Assembly: GCA_965230345.1 (NCBI GenBank)
Contig: CBDDKR010000002.1
Coordinates: forward strand, 310,001 to 374,000
Length of the DNA stretch: 64,000 bases
DNA from: JADKBO01 sp965230345
GTDB lineage: Bacteria; Bacteroidota; Bacteroidia; Chitinophagales; Saprospiraceae
Direction: 5' to 3'
Part shown: piece after piece, positions 35,419-44,230 of the stretch
How positions within the stretch are numbered: position 1 is the stretch's first letter
Layout of the letters: each line of letters begins with the position of its first letter
Notes under the pieces: model-generated
Seen by the model: the letters and a program-made list of their open reading frames with translations, nothing else
What the model was told of the DNA's origin: nothing
Database searches by the model: none
Made by a program: the position numbers and the translations under genes

Positions 35419-35438
35419 TGGAATGAACATTCGTTCCA
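35419..35438. promoter_or_regulatory. Inverted repeat, second candidate TetR operator
   Basis: TGGAATGAA-CA-TTCGTTCCA has nine-base arms with one mismatch and shares the ATTCrTTCCA half-site with the operator at 34816. It lies 36 bases upstream of the SnoaL-like start and just before a TATATTTAA stretch that could serve as the -7 box. Confidence 0.6.
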
Positions 35439-35473
35439 GTTTATATATTTAACAACATTTAAAACAATTACAC

Positions 35474-35848
35474 ATGAGTAACACAAAAGAAATTTCAGAA
35501 AACCTCTTCCAAGCTATGTTTAACAATAAGAATTGGGAAGAACTATTAGCCGATCAAGTAACATTCTCAGGTCCACTTTCGCCATTACTCGAAGGTAAGG
35601 AAGCCGTTGTCACAGCAAAACAACAATTCATTAAAAACAAATATCGAGGAGAAATCAAGAGTATTATTGCTGAAGGAAACACAGCTTGTGCTTTAACACA
35701 CTATCAATTGGGACACCCTAGTAAGGCCCTTCTCGACATAGACTCTTGTGAAATCATCAAAGTGGAAAATGGAAAAGTGGTATCAATGGAGGTCTATTTT
35801 GATACCCTTAAAGTGACCTCTTTTATGAAAAAGATGCAGGAGATGTAA
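35474..35848 (+). CDS. SnoaL/NTF2-like small protein
   Basis: The 124-residue product fits the alpha+beta cone fold: an N-terminal helix (LFQAMFNNKNWEELLADQVTFSGPLSPLLEGKEAV) in part, then strands ending VYFDTLKV. NTF2-like proteins are polyketide cyclases, isomerases or binding proteins. It is preceded by a candidate TetR operator and followed 79 bases later by an SRPBCC gene. Function unknown. Confidence 0.7.
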   Translation: MSNTKEISENLFQAMFNNKNWEELLADQVTFSGPLSPLLEGKEAVVTAKQQFIKNKYRGEIKSIIAEGNTACALTHYQLGHPSKALLDIDSCEIIKVENGKVVSMEVYFDTLKVTSFMKKMQEM

Positions 35849-35927
35849 TAATTAACCAGTAGGTCATTTTAAAACCCACAATCAATATATCCTAAAAGGT
35901 AACCCTTTTTATAAAAATCAAGATGAC

Positions 35928-36404
35928 ATGATAGATTTAAAATTCACCAAACACATCAACAAACCAATTGATCAAGTATGGAAGATCGTCATAGAAGAGT
36001 TTTCAGAAGCCCACAAATGGGCTACAGGAACAACGAGTTGTAGAAAAGGAAGTCCATCGGATGATTTTGACAGAATTTGTAAAACCGAGACTGGAGTCTT
36101 AATGGACAAAATCACAAATTTGGATAATGATAAATTTCTGCTAGAGTTCTCCGTAAAAGGACTACCTTTTTTCGTTCGTTCTGTCAAAAGTACTTGGAAA
36201 CTAAAAAAGATCTCGGATACTAAAACGGAGATAATTCTAGGACCTACCATAAAAGTTAAACCAGTAATTGGGACAATTATGCAATTTCCAATGAAAATGG
36301 CCTTCCGTAAAATCTATCCAGGTCTACTTGATGATTTAGCCATATACATTGAAACACGTATGCCTTCTCCGAGAAAACAAAAGGAGATTGATCAGAGAAT
36401 ATGA
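35928..36404 (+). CDS. SRPBCC (START/Bet v1-like) family protein
   Basis: The 158-residue protein opens with the SRPBCC strand and helix pattern (FTKHINKPIDQVWKIVIEEF) and ends with a long helix (KMAFRKIYPGLLDDLAIYIE). These proteins bind hydrophobic ligands in a deep pocket. The position after the SnoaL-like gene suggests a small ligand-handling module under TetR control. Confidence 0.75.
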   Translation: MIDLKFTKHINKPIDQVWKIVIEEFSEAHKWATGTTSCRKGSPSDDFDRICKTETGVLMDKITNLDNDKFLLEFSVKGLPFFVRSVKSTWKLKKISDTKTEIILGPTIKVKPVIGTIMQFPMKMAFRKIYPGLLDDLAIYIETRMPSPRKQKEIDQRI

Positions 36405-36427
36405 ATCCAGTCAAATTACTTCATCTA

Positions 36428-36462
36428 TCAATGGCTTCAAAACAAATTTTTGAAGCCATTGA
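36428..36462. terminator. Perfect 15-bp hairpin between convergent genes
   Basis: TCAATGGCTTCAAAA and TTTTGAAGCCATTGA pair without mismatch around a five-base loop. It lies between the convergent SRPBCC and DinB genes. No U-tract follows on either strand, but the position fits transcription end. Confidence 0.6.
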
Positions 36463-36508
36463 TTCTGCAAGTTGATAAAACCATATAGGTACGTCAAATA
36501 TACGCTGT

Positions 36509-37009
36509 CTACTGATTTTCGCTTTTGCTAATGAATCTTTCAATTTGTCTTCGGTGTCTAAGAATATGTACAATTGCGTGCTCCATCAGTTGTTCAACAT
36601 CATATGACTGGCCCCATCTTACCTTCATTTTCTTATCGTTATTGAACTCCTCAAGTGTAATGTTGGCGTGATCCAAAAACAACTTTTCTGTGTATTCAAA
36701 CATAAGAGATAAAGCAACTTGATACTCTTCAATACTACCAAAGAATTCCTTCTCTCGATAATCCACCGACTCACCAAGTCCTTTTCTGATTTCAACAATA
36801 TAGGTATAACCGCTTTGCACAACATGCGTTAAAATGCTCTGAATGGATCTACAATCTTCGTCTTCCGTAACATCATCCAGTATTCTAATCAAGAATTCTG
36901 GTGACACATCCACAATGGCTTCAAATAGTTCTTCCAGTGCTCTTTCGTATTCATCAAGCAAAGCTCCTATTGCACCATTATTTCTATACTTTTTTAGATT
37001 CGCTTCCAT
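36509..37009 (-). CDS. DinB-family protein
   Basis: The 166-residue helical protein has the DinB/DUF664-like layout, with possible metal-binding His residues in ILTHVVQSGYTY, MEHAIVHILRHRRQIERF. DinB-like proteins are a large four-helix family, some of which are thiol transferases. It lies 19 bases after the Xaa-Pro aminopeptidase gene in the same direction. Confidence 0.78.
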   Translation of the reverse strand: MEANLKKYRNNGAIGALLDEYERALEELFEAIVDVSPEFLIRILDDVTEDEDCRSIQSILTHVVQSGYTYIVEIRKGLGESVDYREKEFFGSIEEYQVALSLMFEYTEKLFLDHANITLEEFNNDKKMKVRWGQSYDVEQLMEHAIVHILRHRRQIERFISKSENQ

Positions 37010-37028
37010 TTACTTTATGCCCCATTTC

Positions 37029-38798
37029 CTAATTAAGTGGCTTACATTTCCTCCATAGCCAATCCCTAACATCTTGTTCCAGATAAGGAGATAAACTTTC
37101 AAATACGCGATTATGATAGGTGTTAATCCATGCCTTTTCTCCAGAGTTTAAAACAGTTTCATCCATGAGTTTTTGATCAATAGGCATTAAGGTAAGTGTT
37201 TTGAACCTATAAAAGCCATCGTGTTCAGAAGTCTCTACCGCCACTAAGTTCTCAATTCGAATGCCATATTGATCGTCGATGTAATACCCCGGTTCATTAG
37301 AAATGATCATCCCTTCCTCTAAAGGAAGGCGTCCTCGTGAAGTTGATGCTGGAGCAAATCCGTGAGGCCCTTCATGAACGTTCAAAAAGAAACCTACACC
37401 ATGTCCAGTTCCATGAGGGTAATTAAGTCCTTTATTCCATAAAGGTTCTCTAGCTAAAACATCCAGTGTAGCACCGCTCGTTCCCTTAGGAAAATGGGCC
37501 CTTGACAAAGCAATCATTCCCTTAAGGACTAAAGTGTAATGTTCCTTTAACTCTTGAGTAGGTTCACCCAATGCAATTGTTCGGGTAATGTCCGTTGTGC
37601 CATCAAGATATTGAGCACCAGAGTCACATAATAATACACCTTCTTTAAGTATAGTCTTACACGTCTCTTCTTGTGCCCTATAATGAATAATTGCCCCATT
37701 TCCATTGTATCCTACAATTGCAGGAAAACTTTCACAGAAATAATCTTTCTCCTCACTTCTAAAAGCAGCAATCTTATCACCGAATTCTACTTCAGTAACG
37801 CCCCGTTCTTCCAGTACATTTTCTAACCAATAAAAAGCTCTCGTAAGCGCTACACCATCTTTGATCATGGCTGACTCCCACTGTGCCAACTCATGTTTGT
37901 TTTTTACTCCTTTAGCGTGCTGAATCGGTGAAACGGTTTCAATAATTTTCCCAGTAATAAGTCCATACAGTGCATGATTTATGATACTTGGGTCGCACAT
38001 AAAGGAAGCCTGACTTGATAATGAATTCATAAATTCACTAATTTCACCATATCCTGCTAATAGAATTCCCTCAGATTTCAATTTTTCCTGAAGCTCATTT
38101 CCTATTTTCACATCATCTATAAAGAGATGGCACCTTTCTTCAGCTATGATCAAATAACTTATAAATATAGGATTAAAGTCACTATCCTTGCCTCTGAGGT
38201 TAAGTACCCAAGCGATTTCGTCCAATGCCGTTACTATATAATATTCAGCTCCCCCATCTCTCATTATGCTACGAACTTGTTCAATCTTATCTTGACGACT
38301 AGTACCATGATAAACCTGGGAATGTTCAAAAATGGGTTCAATAGATACTTGTGGACGATCATCCCATATTTGAGATACTATGTCTGCATAAACCACAGTG
38401 ATATCATGAGGTTTAAATATTTTTTTTATCTGTTTTTCTTGTGCAGCTGTAAAATTCCAACTATTTATCACCACAGAGCTTCCATTCTCCAACACTTCAG
38501 TAAGCCAAATCAAATGTTCGGGTTCATACCTTTTCAATTGCTTTTTCAAAACAAATTCATTAGATGACAATTCTTCTTCAGCTTGAATAAAATACCTAGA
38601 ATCTGTCCATAAAGTTGCCTCATTGTTTGTAACAATAGCTAATCCTGCACTTCCCGTAAATCCACTTAACCACTCTCTATCCTTCCAACATTCAGGTACA
38701 TATTCGCTTTGGTGCGCATCGGCTGTTGGAACTATTACCGCATCCCAGTTATTATTTTTCAAGATCTCGCGAACAGATCGGATTTTTGCATTTATCAT
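37029..38798 (-). CDS. Xaa-Pro aminopeptidase (M24B)
   Basis: The ATG at 38798 gives 589 residues, the length of the three-domain aminopeptidase P type. Two N-terminal creatinase-like domains precede the M24 catalytic domain, with metal ligands in DGTTDITRTI (Asp, Asp), the HGTGHGVG and HEGP His, NEPGYY (Glu) and GIRIENL (Glu). It removes an N-terminal residue next to proline. Confidence 0.92.
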   Translation of the reverse strand: MINAKIRSVREILKNNNWDAVIVPTADAHQSEYVPECWKDREWLSGFTGSAGLAIVTNNEATLWTDSRYFIQAEEELSSNEFVLKKQLKRYEPEHLIWLTEVLENGSSVVINSWNFTAAQEKQIKKIFKPHDITVVYADIVSQIWDDRPQVSIEPIFEHSQVYHGTSRQDKIEQVRSIMRDGGAEYYIVTALDEIAWVLNLRGKDSDFNPIFISYLIIAEERCHLFIDDVKIGNELQEKLKSEGILLAGYGEISEFMNSLSSQASFMCDPSIINHALYGLITGKIIETVSPIQHAKGVKNKHELAQWESAMIKDGVALTRAFYWLENVLEERGVTEVEFGDKIAAFRSEEKDYFCESFPAIVGYNGNGAIIHYRAQEETCKTILKEGVLLCDSGAQYLDGTTDITRTIALGEPTQELKEHYTLVLKGMIALSRAHFPKGTSGATLDVLAREPLWNKGLNYPHGTGHGVGFFLNVHEGPHGFAPASTSRGRLPLEEGMIISNEPGYYIDDQYGIRIENLVAVETSEHDGFYRFKTLTLMPIDQKLMDETVLNSGEKAWINTYHNRVFESLSPYLEQDVRDWLWRKCKPLN

Positions 38799-38882
38799 AT
38801 TAAAAATATTTTTAAAATATATTTCATTACAAATTAACATTTTAAATATTGTAATTATGTTTTATATGTAAATGAAATAATA

Positions 38883-38890
38883 TATCTTTG
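38883..38890 (+). promoter_or_regulatory. Bacteroidota -7 box (TATCTTTG) for rpoN
   Basis: The octamer matches TAnnTTTG. It lies 95 bases before the GTG start, implying a leader of roughly 90 bases that contains a TTTCCAA-ATG-TTGGAAA inverted repeat (38920-38936). Confidence 0.45.
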
Positions 38891-38985
38891 TACAGATTTG
38901 TATCGAAATTAATTATACATTTCCAAATGTTGGAAAAACTAATTAAAGATAATACTTGTTTATTTTAATATAAAATTGTTCAGAG

Positions 38986-40470
38986 GTGATTAAGCAGAGT
39001 TTAAGTCAAAAAATGCTTCAAAAGCTGTCTCCACAGCAAATTCAGTTGATGAAGTTATTTCAAATTCCTACGGCAACCTTAGATGAAAGGATCAAAGAGG
39101 AATTGGAGGCAAATCCTGCCTTGGAAGAAGGAGATGAAGAGTACAATGACGTTTTCGATTTAGAAGCATCTAATGAAGAAGGCGAACAAGGAGAGGATAA
39201 CTTTGAAGTAGAATTAGACGATTACCTCAATCAATACCTAGAAGATGACCCCTCTTCATACAAGACTAGAGAAGATCGATATGATATTGAAGACAAAAAC
39301 TTACCAGTAGCTGTTGAAGCTTCATTTCACGAATCGTTAGAAAAACAATTGGGTTTATTAGACTTTGAAGATGAGACTACTGAAATTATTGCCCACCAAG
39401 TGGTCGGTTCGATAGACGAAGATGGATACCTTAGAAGAGAAAGTATAGCAATTGTCGATGACATTATGTTTAGAACAGGTATGGAAGTTTCTGAACAAGC
39501 TGTGGAAGATGTAGTAGAGCAAGTTCAACAATTTGATCCTGCAGGCGTGGGTGCTCGTGATCTTAGGGAATGCCTTCTTATACAGTTGAAAAGAAAAATT
39601 AGTGCTTCTAAAACAGAAGTTAGTAAGTCAAAAATCTTGGCTCAAAAAATATTAACGGATTACTTCGATGAGTTTACGAAAAAACACTATCAAAAATTAA
39701 AAAGAACGTACGACATCAGCGAACAGCAGCTCAAAGCTGCTTTAGATGAAATATTAAAACTTAATCCAAAGCCAGCAAGTGGAGTTGAATCTACTGGAAA
39801 ACCAAGTGTTCAATACGTTGTTCCCGATTTCATCATTACCAATAGAGATGGAGAATTGGAGCTTACACTTAATTCTAAAAATGCCCCAGACCTAAGAATT
39901 AACGATCAATATGCTGATATGTTAAGAGGGTACAAAGATTCAATAAAGGGACGAAAGTCTACAAAAAAAGAAAAAGAAGCTGTATTATTTATAAAGCAAA
40001 AAATCGATTCTGCCAAATGGTTTATCGATGCTATTAAGCAACGTCAAGATACCTTATACAGAACGATGTATGCCATCATGCAGATCCAATATGACTTCTT
40101 CCTTACAGGAGATGAAAGAAGGGCAAAACCTATGATACTCAAAGATATTGCCATGATTACAGGACTTGATATTTCTACAGTATCTCGTGTAGCCAACAGC
40201 AAGTTTGTTCAAACAGAATTCGGTACTAAACGATTAAAAGATTTCTTCTCCGAAGCAATTCAAACATCTGATGGAAAAGAAGTATCGACTTTAGAAGTAA
40301 AAAATATTCTCGCAGATATAGTCGCTAGAGAAAATAAGAAAAAACCTTATTCCGACGAAATATTAATGGAGCTTTTAAAAGCGAGAGGTTACAATATCGC
40401 AAGAAGAACTATAGCTAAGTATCGAGAACAATTGAGCATCCCTGTTGCAAGACTTCGAAAAGAATTATAA
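38986..40470 (+). CDS. rpoN: RNA polymerase sigma-54 factor
   Basis: The 494-residue protein starts at GTG 38986, which gives the family opening (IKQSLSQKMLQKLSPQQIQLMKLFQIP). The activator-interacting region is at 1-50, an acidic linker at 50-105, the core-binding domain at about 110-300, then the HTH and the RpoN box ARRTIAKYRE (about 476-485). The protein recognises -24/-12 promoters and needs an AAA+ activator; none is in this window. Confidence 0.96.
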   Translation: MIKQSLSQKMLQKLSPQQIQLMKLFQIPTATLDERIKEELEANPALEEGDEEYNDVFDLEASNEEGEQGEDNFEVELDDYLNQYLEDDPSSYKTREDRYDIEDKNLPVAVEASFHESLEKQLGLLDFEDETTEIIAHQVVGSIDEDGYLRRESIAIVDDIMFRTGMEVSEQAVEDVVEQVQQFDPAGVGARDLRECLLIQLKRKISASKTEVSKSKILAQKILTDYFDEFTKKHYQKLKRTYDISEQQLKAALDEILKLNPKPASGVESTGKPSVQYVVPDFIITNRDGELELTLNSKNAPDLRINDQYADMLRGYKDSIKGRKSTKKEKEAVLFIKQKIDSAKWFIDAIKQRQDTLYRTMYAIMQIQYDFFLTGDERRAKPMILKDIAMITGLDISTVSRVANSKFVQTEFGTKRLKDFFSEAIQTSDGKEVSTLEVKNILADIVARENKKKPYSDEILMELLKARGYNIARRTIAKYREQLSIPVARLRKEL

Positions 40471-40477
40471 ACTAGTC

Positions 40478-41272
40478 ATGGAAGACAATTATCTCGATCT
40501 GAATCGAGAAACATGGAATAAAAAGACGGATGTTCATTATACATCCGAATTCTATGATGTAGAAGGATTCTTGAAAGGGAATACCTCATTAAAAGAAATT
40601 GAACTCAACCTTCTCAAAGATCTTTCAGGTAAATCTGTATTGCATTTACAATGTCATTTCGGTCAAGATACTATTTCCCTAGAACGTTTAGGTGCAAGTG
40701 TTACGGGAATTGACATATCGGATAATGCCATCAAACACGCTAAAAAACTAGCTAAAGATGCGAATAGTAATGCTACATTTATTTGTACCGACTTATATAA
40801 TCTTCCGAATGTTTTAGATAAAAAATTTGATCTCGTTTTTACAAGTTATGGCACCATTGGATGGTTACCAGACCTTGACAAATGGGCAAATGTTATAGCG
40901 CATTTTCTAAAACCTGAAGGAAATTTTGTGTTTGCAGAATTTCATCCTGTTGTTTGGATGTTTGACGACGACTTTCGATTTATCAAGTACAAGTATTTCA
41001 ACGACGGACCAATAATAGAAACTTATACAGGCACATATACTGATCAAAACGCTCCTATAGAACAAAAGTCAGTGACATGGAATCACAGCATTTCTTCTGT
41101 TGTAACAAACCTAATTCAACATGGGTTCATCATTGATGCCCTTCAAGAATTTGACTTTTCACCATATCCATGTTTTAGTCATGTAGAAGAGTTTGCCCTG
41201 GGCAAATACAGGATAAAGCATCTTATCAATAAGATTCCTATGGTCTACGCTATTTCTGCTACTAAGAAATAA
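40478..41272 (+). CDS. SAM-dependent methyltransferase
   Basis: The ATG at 40478 lies seven bases after the rpoN stop; an upstream in-frame ATG at 40445 lies inside rpoN. The 264-residue protein has a class I SAM fold: motif I VLHLQCHFGQDTISL, GIDISDNAI, and DLVFTSYGTIGWL. The substrate is unknown. It probably shares the rpoN transcript. Confidence 0.88.
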   Translation: MEDNYLDLNRETWNKKTDVHYTSEFYDVEGFLKGNTSLKEIELNLLKDLSGKSVLHLQCHFGQDTISLERLGASVTGIDISDNAIKHAKKLAKDANSNATFICTDLYNLPNVLDKKFDLVFTSYGTIGWLPDLDKWANVIAHFLKPEGNFVFAEFHPVVWMFDDDFRFIKYKYFNDGPIIETYTGTYTDQNAPIEQKSVTWNHSISSVVTNLIQHGFIIDALQEFDFSPYPCFSHVEEFALGKYRIKHLINKIPMVYAISATKK

Positions 41273-41368
41273 TAATTCAGTAATACAGAACTATTCTATT
41301 TAATTTTCTTAGTTCATGATATAGACAATTAATTGGTCCGAAACCATAACCATTTTTTCTAGTTTGTC

Positions 41369-41376
41369 TATCTTTG
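41369..41376 (+). promoter_or_regulatory. Bacteroidota -7 box (TATCTTTG) for thrB
   Basis: The octamer matches TAnnTTTG and ends 24 bases before the thrB start, so thrB and the following dioxygenase probably have their own promoter. Confidence 0.45.
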
Positions 41377-41400
41377 GTAACGACCAAATGGACAAGGTAA

Positions 41401-42333
41401 ATGCCAAATGTTGTTAAAGCTTTTGCTCCCGCGACTCTATCAAATTTAGTTGTTGGATTTGATATTCTTGGAATGGCCATAGACGGCCCTGGAGACGAAA
41501 TAATAATTCGTCCAGGTGATTCTAAGGGGTTAACTATCGACCAGATTACGGGAGATCGCCCAAAATTAGATAAAAACATACATTCGAATACTGCTGGCGT
41601 AGCTGCCCATTCTTTATTAAAACACTTAGGAGCTCTTGATGAACCCATCTCAATGGAAATCAGAAAAAAAATGCCTATAGGAAGTGGCTTAGGATCTTCT
41701 GCAGCGAGTGCAGTAGCTGCGGTCATGGGAATCAATAAGTACTTAAAAGCAGGACTAGAAAAACAGGACCTCCTGACTTTTGCTATGGAAGGAGAAAGAA
41801 GTATGGAAACCAATCTTCCAGCAGACAATGTAGCCACCTCATTGTTTGGTGGTATGGTATTAATCACTAGTAATAAAGAACTTACCCATAAAAAACTCCA
41901 TATACCAAGTGGATTAACTGCAGTAGTTATAAGTCCAAGAGTTGTTATCTCTACTAAAGAATCGAGGGCAAGTTTGAATCAAACGATTCCATTGGATCAA
42001 TATGTTCACCAGACCTCTGCATTGGCTGGGTTTATTTCTGGAATGTATACCTCAGATTTTCCCTTGATAAAAAGAAGTTTAAAAGATTACATCTTCGAAC
42101 CGCAGCGATCATCCCAAATTCCATTCTTCGATTCGATCAAAGACATGGCGCTAAATGAAGGAGCCTTTGCTTATTCCATCTCTGGATCGGGTCCTGCTAC
42201 TTTTGCATTATGCGACAACACCTACATTGCTGAGAACATTAAAACCAAGGTTGAAGCCTTTTACAAAAAACAAAAAATAAGACACAAAATCTACATCTCT
42301 TCCGTAAATCACGAAGGAGCATTCATTTTTTAA
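41401..42333 (+). CDS. thrB: Homoserine kinase
   Basis: The 310-residue GHMP kinase has the N-terminal APATLSNLVVGFDILGMA segment and the ATP loop PIGSGLGSSAASAVAA (about 92-107), plus a C-terminal GAFAYSISGSGPATFAL motif. It phosphorylates homoserine in threonine synthesis. In many Bacteroidota thrB lies between thrA and thrC; here it stands apart, followed 16 bases later by tryptophan 2,3-dioxygenase. Confidence 0.94.
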   Translation: MPNVVKAFAPATLSNLVVGFDILGMAIDGPGDEIIIRPGDSKGLTIDQITGDRPKLDKNIHSNTAGVAAHSLLKHLGALDEPISMEIRKKMPIGSGLGSSAASAVAAVMGINKYLKAGLEKQDLLTFAMEGERSMETNLPADNVATSLFGGMVLITSNKELTHKKLHIPSGLTAVVISPRVVISTKESRASLNQTIPLDQYVHQTSALAGFISGMYTSDFPLIKRSLKDYIFEPQRSSQIPFFDSIKDMALNEGAFAYSISGSGPATFALCDNTYIAENIKTKVEAFYKKQKIRHKIYISSVNHEGAFIF

Positions 42334-42349
42334 TCTAATTCGTAAAACA

Positions 42350-43450
42350 ATGTCTAAACCAAGTAAATATTCATCAATCCATTATGCTTCATACTTACAA
42401 CTAGATAAGATTTTGAATGCTCAAGATTTAAGAAGTGAAGCCATATTAGATAAACCAGCACACGAAGAGACACTCTTTATTATCGTCCACCAAGTATACG
42501 AATTATGGTTTAAGCAAATCAATCATGAATTATACTCTATTCACGATATGTTTAACCAAGAAGATGTAGACGAAAAAAACTTAGGTATTGTTATCGGTAG
42601 AATTGATCGAGTAAACACCATCATGGATATTGTTATTGAACAAATAAAAGTGATGGAAACCATGACTCCACTTGATTTTTTAGAATTCAGAAGTTTCTTA
42701 TTTCCTGCTTCGGGTTTTCAAAGTTTTCAGTTCAGAGAACTTGAGGTTTTACTTGGATTAAAAAAGAAGCAAAGACATACCTACAACAATACACCTTATC
42801 AAGAGGTATTCGATGATACCAAGAAGGCGAAATTACAAGCATTAGAAGAAGGCAATTCGCTTCGAGAACTTGTAGAAGATTGGTTGGAGCGTACACCATT
42901 CTTATCAACTGATCACTTTGACTTCGTTCAATCTTACAAAGAAGCTGTAGCAAAGATGATCGAAACAGAAAAACAAGCCATACAAAATACTGAGATTTTA
43001 TCTCAGAAATACAAAGACATGCGACTTAAGATGATGGGCGATACAGACACTTATTTCGCTAATATTTGGGATGAAAATCGTCACAACGAATTGGTAGAAC
43101 AAGGTCAACTGAATTTCAGCTATAAAGCCACATTGGCAGCTTTATTTATTAACCTGTATAGAGACGAACCCATTCTTCAACTTCCTTTTCAATTATTGAG
43201 TAAAGTACTTGAATTGGACGATCAATTGGCGACTTGGAGATATAGACATGCTCAAATGGTCATGAGAATGTTGGGTAAAAAAGTTGGAACAGGAGGTTCA
43301 TCTGGTCATGATTACTTAAATAAAACTGCCAATAAACACCATATTTTTGGTGATTTGCATAATATCAGTACTTTGATGATACCAAGATCTTACATACCTG
43401 AATTACCTAAAGACATTAAAAAGAAACTGTCTTTTTCTTTCTCAGAGTGA
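42350..43450 (+). CDS. kynA: Tryptophan 2,3-dioxygenase
   Basis: The 366-residue haem enzyme has HEETLFIIVHQVYELWFKQI, FRSFLFPASGFQSFQFRELE, RYRHAQMVMRMLGKKVGTGG with the likely axial His, and SSGHDYLNKT. It opens the indole ring of tryptophan to N-formylkynurenine. No other kynurenine-pathway gene is adjacent. Confidence 0.94.
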   Translation: MSKPSKYSSIHYASYLQLDKILNAQDLRSEAILDKPAHEETLFIIVHQVYELWFKQINHELYSIHDMFNQEDVDEKNLGIVIGRIDRVNTIMDIVIEQIKVMETMTPLDFLEFRSFLFPASGFQSFQFRELEVLLGLKKKQRHTYNNTPYQEVFDDTKKAKLQALEEGNSLRELVEDWLERTPFLSTDHFDFVQSYKEAVAKMIETEKQAIQNTEILSQKYKDMRLKMMGDTDTYFANIWDENRHNELVEQGQLNFSYKATLAALFINLYRDEPILQLPFQLLSKVLELDDQLATWRYRHAQMVMRMLGKKVGTGGSSGHDYLNKTANKHHIFGDLHNISTLMIPRSYIPELPKDIKKKLSFSFSE

Positions 43451-43494
43451 TTTTAAATATCGAAGTGATCTCATGAGGGAATAAATCCTTTTCA

Positions 43495-43529
43495 TTAAGT
43501 AATCTCACCATATAAAAGAGATTACTTAA
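43495..43529. terminator. 12-bp hairpin after tryptophan dioxygenase
   Basis: TTAAGTAATCTC and GAGATTACTTAA pair perfectly around an 11-base loop between the convergent kynA and lipoprotein genes. Confidence 0.6.
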
Positions 43530-43571
43530 TTGGATGATAACATGGCTAACTAGATTGGATCAACAGCACTA

Positions 43572-44228
43572 TTATTTTTTGAATAAAACATATTCAAACT
43601 TCTCGTCATTCAATTGTAAGTGAGATTTATTCTTTTTGATAGAAAACGTCTTGGTTTCTCCTTTGCGATAAAAAGTGTTAACACCATTTGTGTTGTACAC
43701 CTTTATGTGAGACGAAACTTGTGTTTCAATAGGAATCTCAAATACTTTGACACCATTGTCAATAAGTATGTATGAAGTTTTAATGTGTTTAGGGACATTT
43801 AGCACACATCTATTGTTCGAACCAATAGAGCCTCCCTTCATAAAACCCATATTTTCATCAAAGGCACTTACTGCAGCTTTGGGTAAAGGATCTTTAAGTT
43901 CAATAATGAAAGTCAAGGCATCGGCATATCTCGGCTCAGTAGAATCAATTCTATAATTGGGAACTACTGCATTTACCTCATCAAAAACAACTTCCATCTT
44001 ATTTCCCTTCACAGCATAGCTTCCCTCGCCATATTTTACATCAGTATCCGTCCAATGTAATATCGACATCTTTTCCTCACCTGTAAGTAGTAATCTAGTC
44101 CCCGCCATTAATAGCTTTTCTCCTTCATTACTCATATATAATCCTTTACCAACTTTTGGCGAACATGACTGAGAAAATAACAGTAGTGCAAAAACTAATG
44201 AATAAAAGATTGACTTCACATGATTCAT
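43572..44228 (-). CDS. Hypothetical lipoprotein
   Basis: The 218-residue product has a lipoprotein signal (MNHVKSIFYSLVFALLLFSQSC) and a beta-rich mature part with no motif I recognise. The stop of the upstream 44231 gene is two bases away, so both are probably one transcript with lpxH and the M16 peptidase upstream. It may act in the cell envelope. Confidence 0.65.
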   Translation of the reverse strand: MNHVKSIFYSLVFALLLFSQSCSPKVGKGLYMSNEGEKLLMAGTRLLLTGEEKMSILHWTDTDVKYGEGSYAVKGNKMEVVFDEVNAVVPNYRIDSTEPRYADALTFIIELKDPLPKAAVSAFDENMGFMKGGSIGSNNRCVLNVPKHIKTSYILIDNGVKVFEIPIETQVSSHIKVYNTNGVNTFYRKGETKTFSIKKNKSHLQLNDEKFEYVLFKK

Positions 44229-44230
44229 TG

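Noticed and set aside
38127..38567. Plus-strand frame of 146 codons
   Set aside because: It is antisense to the Xaa-Pro aminopeptidase and has no family match.
41277..41867. Minus-strand frame of 196 codons
   Set aside because: It is antisense to thrB, which has clear GHMP motifs.
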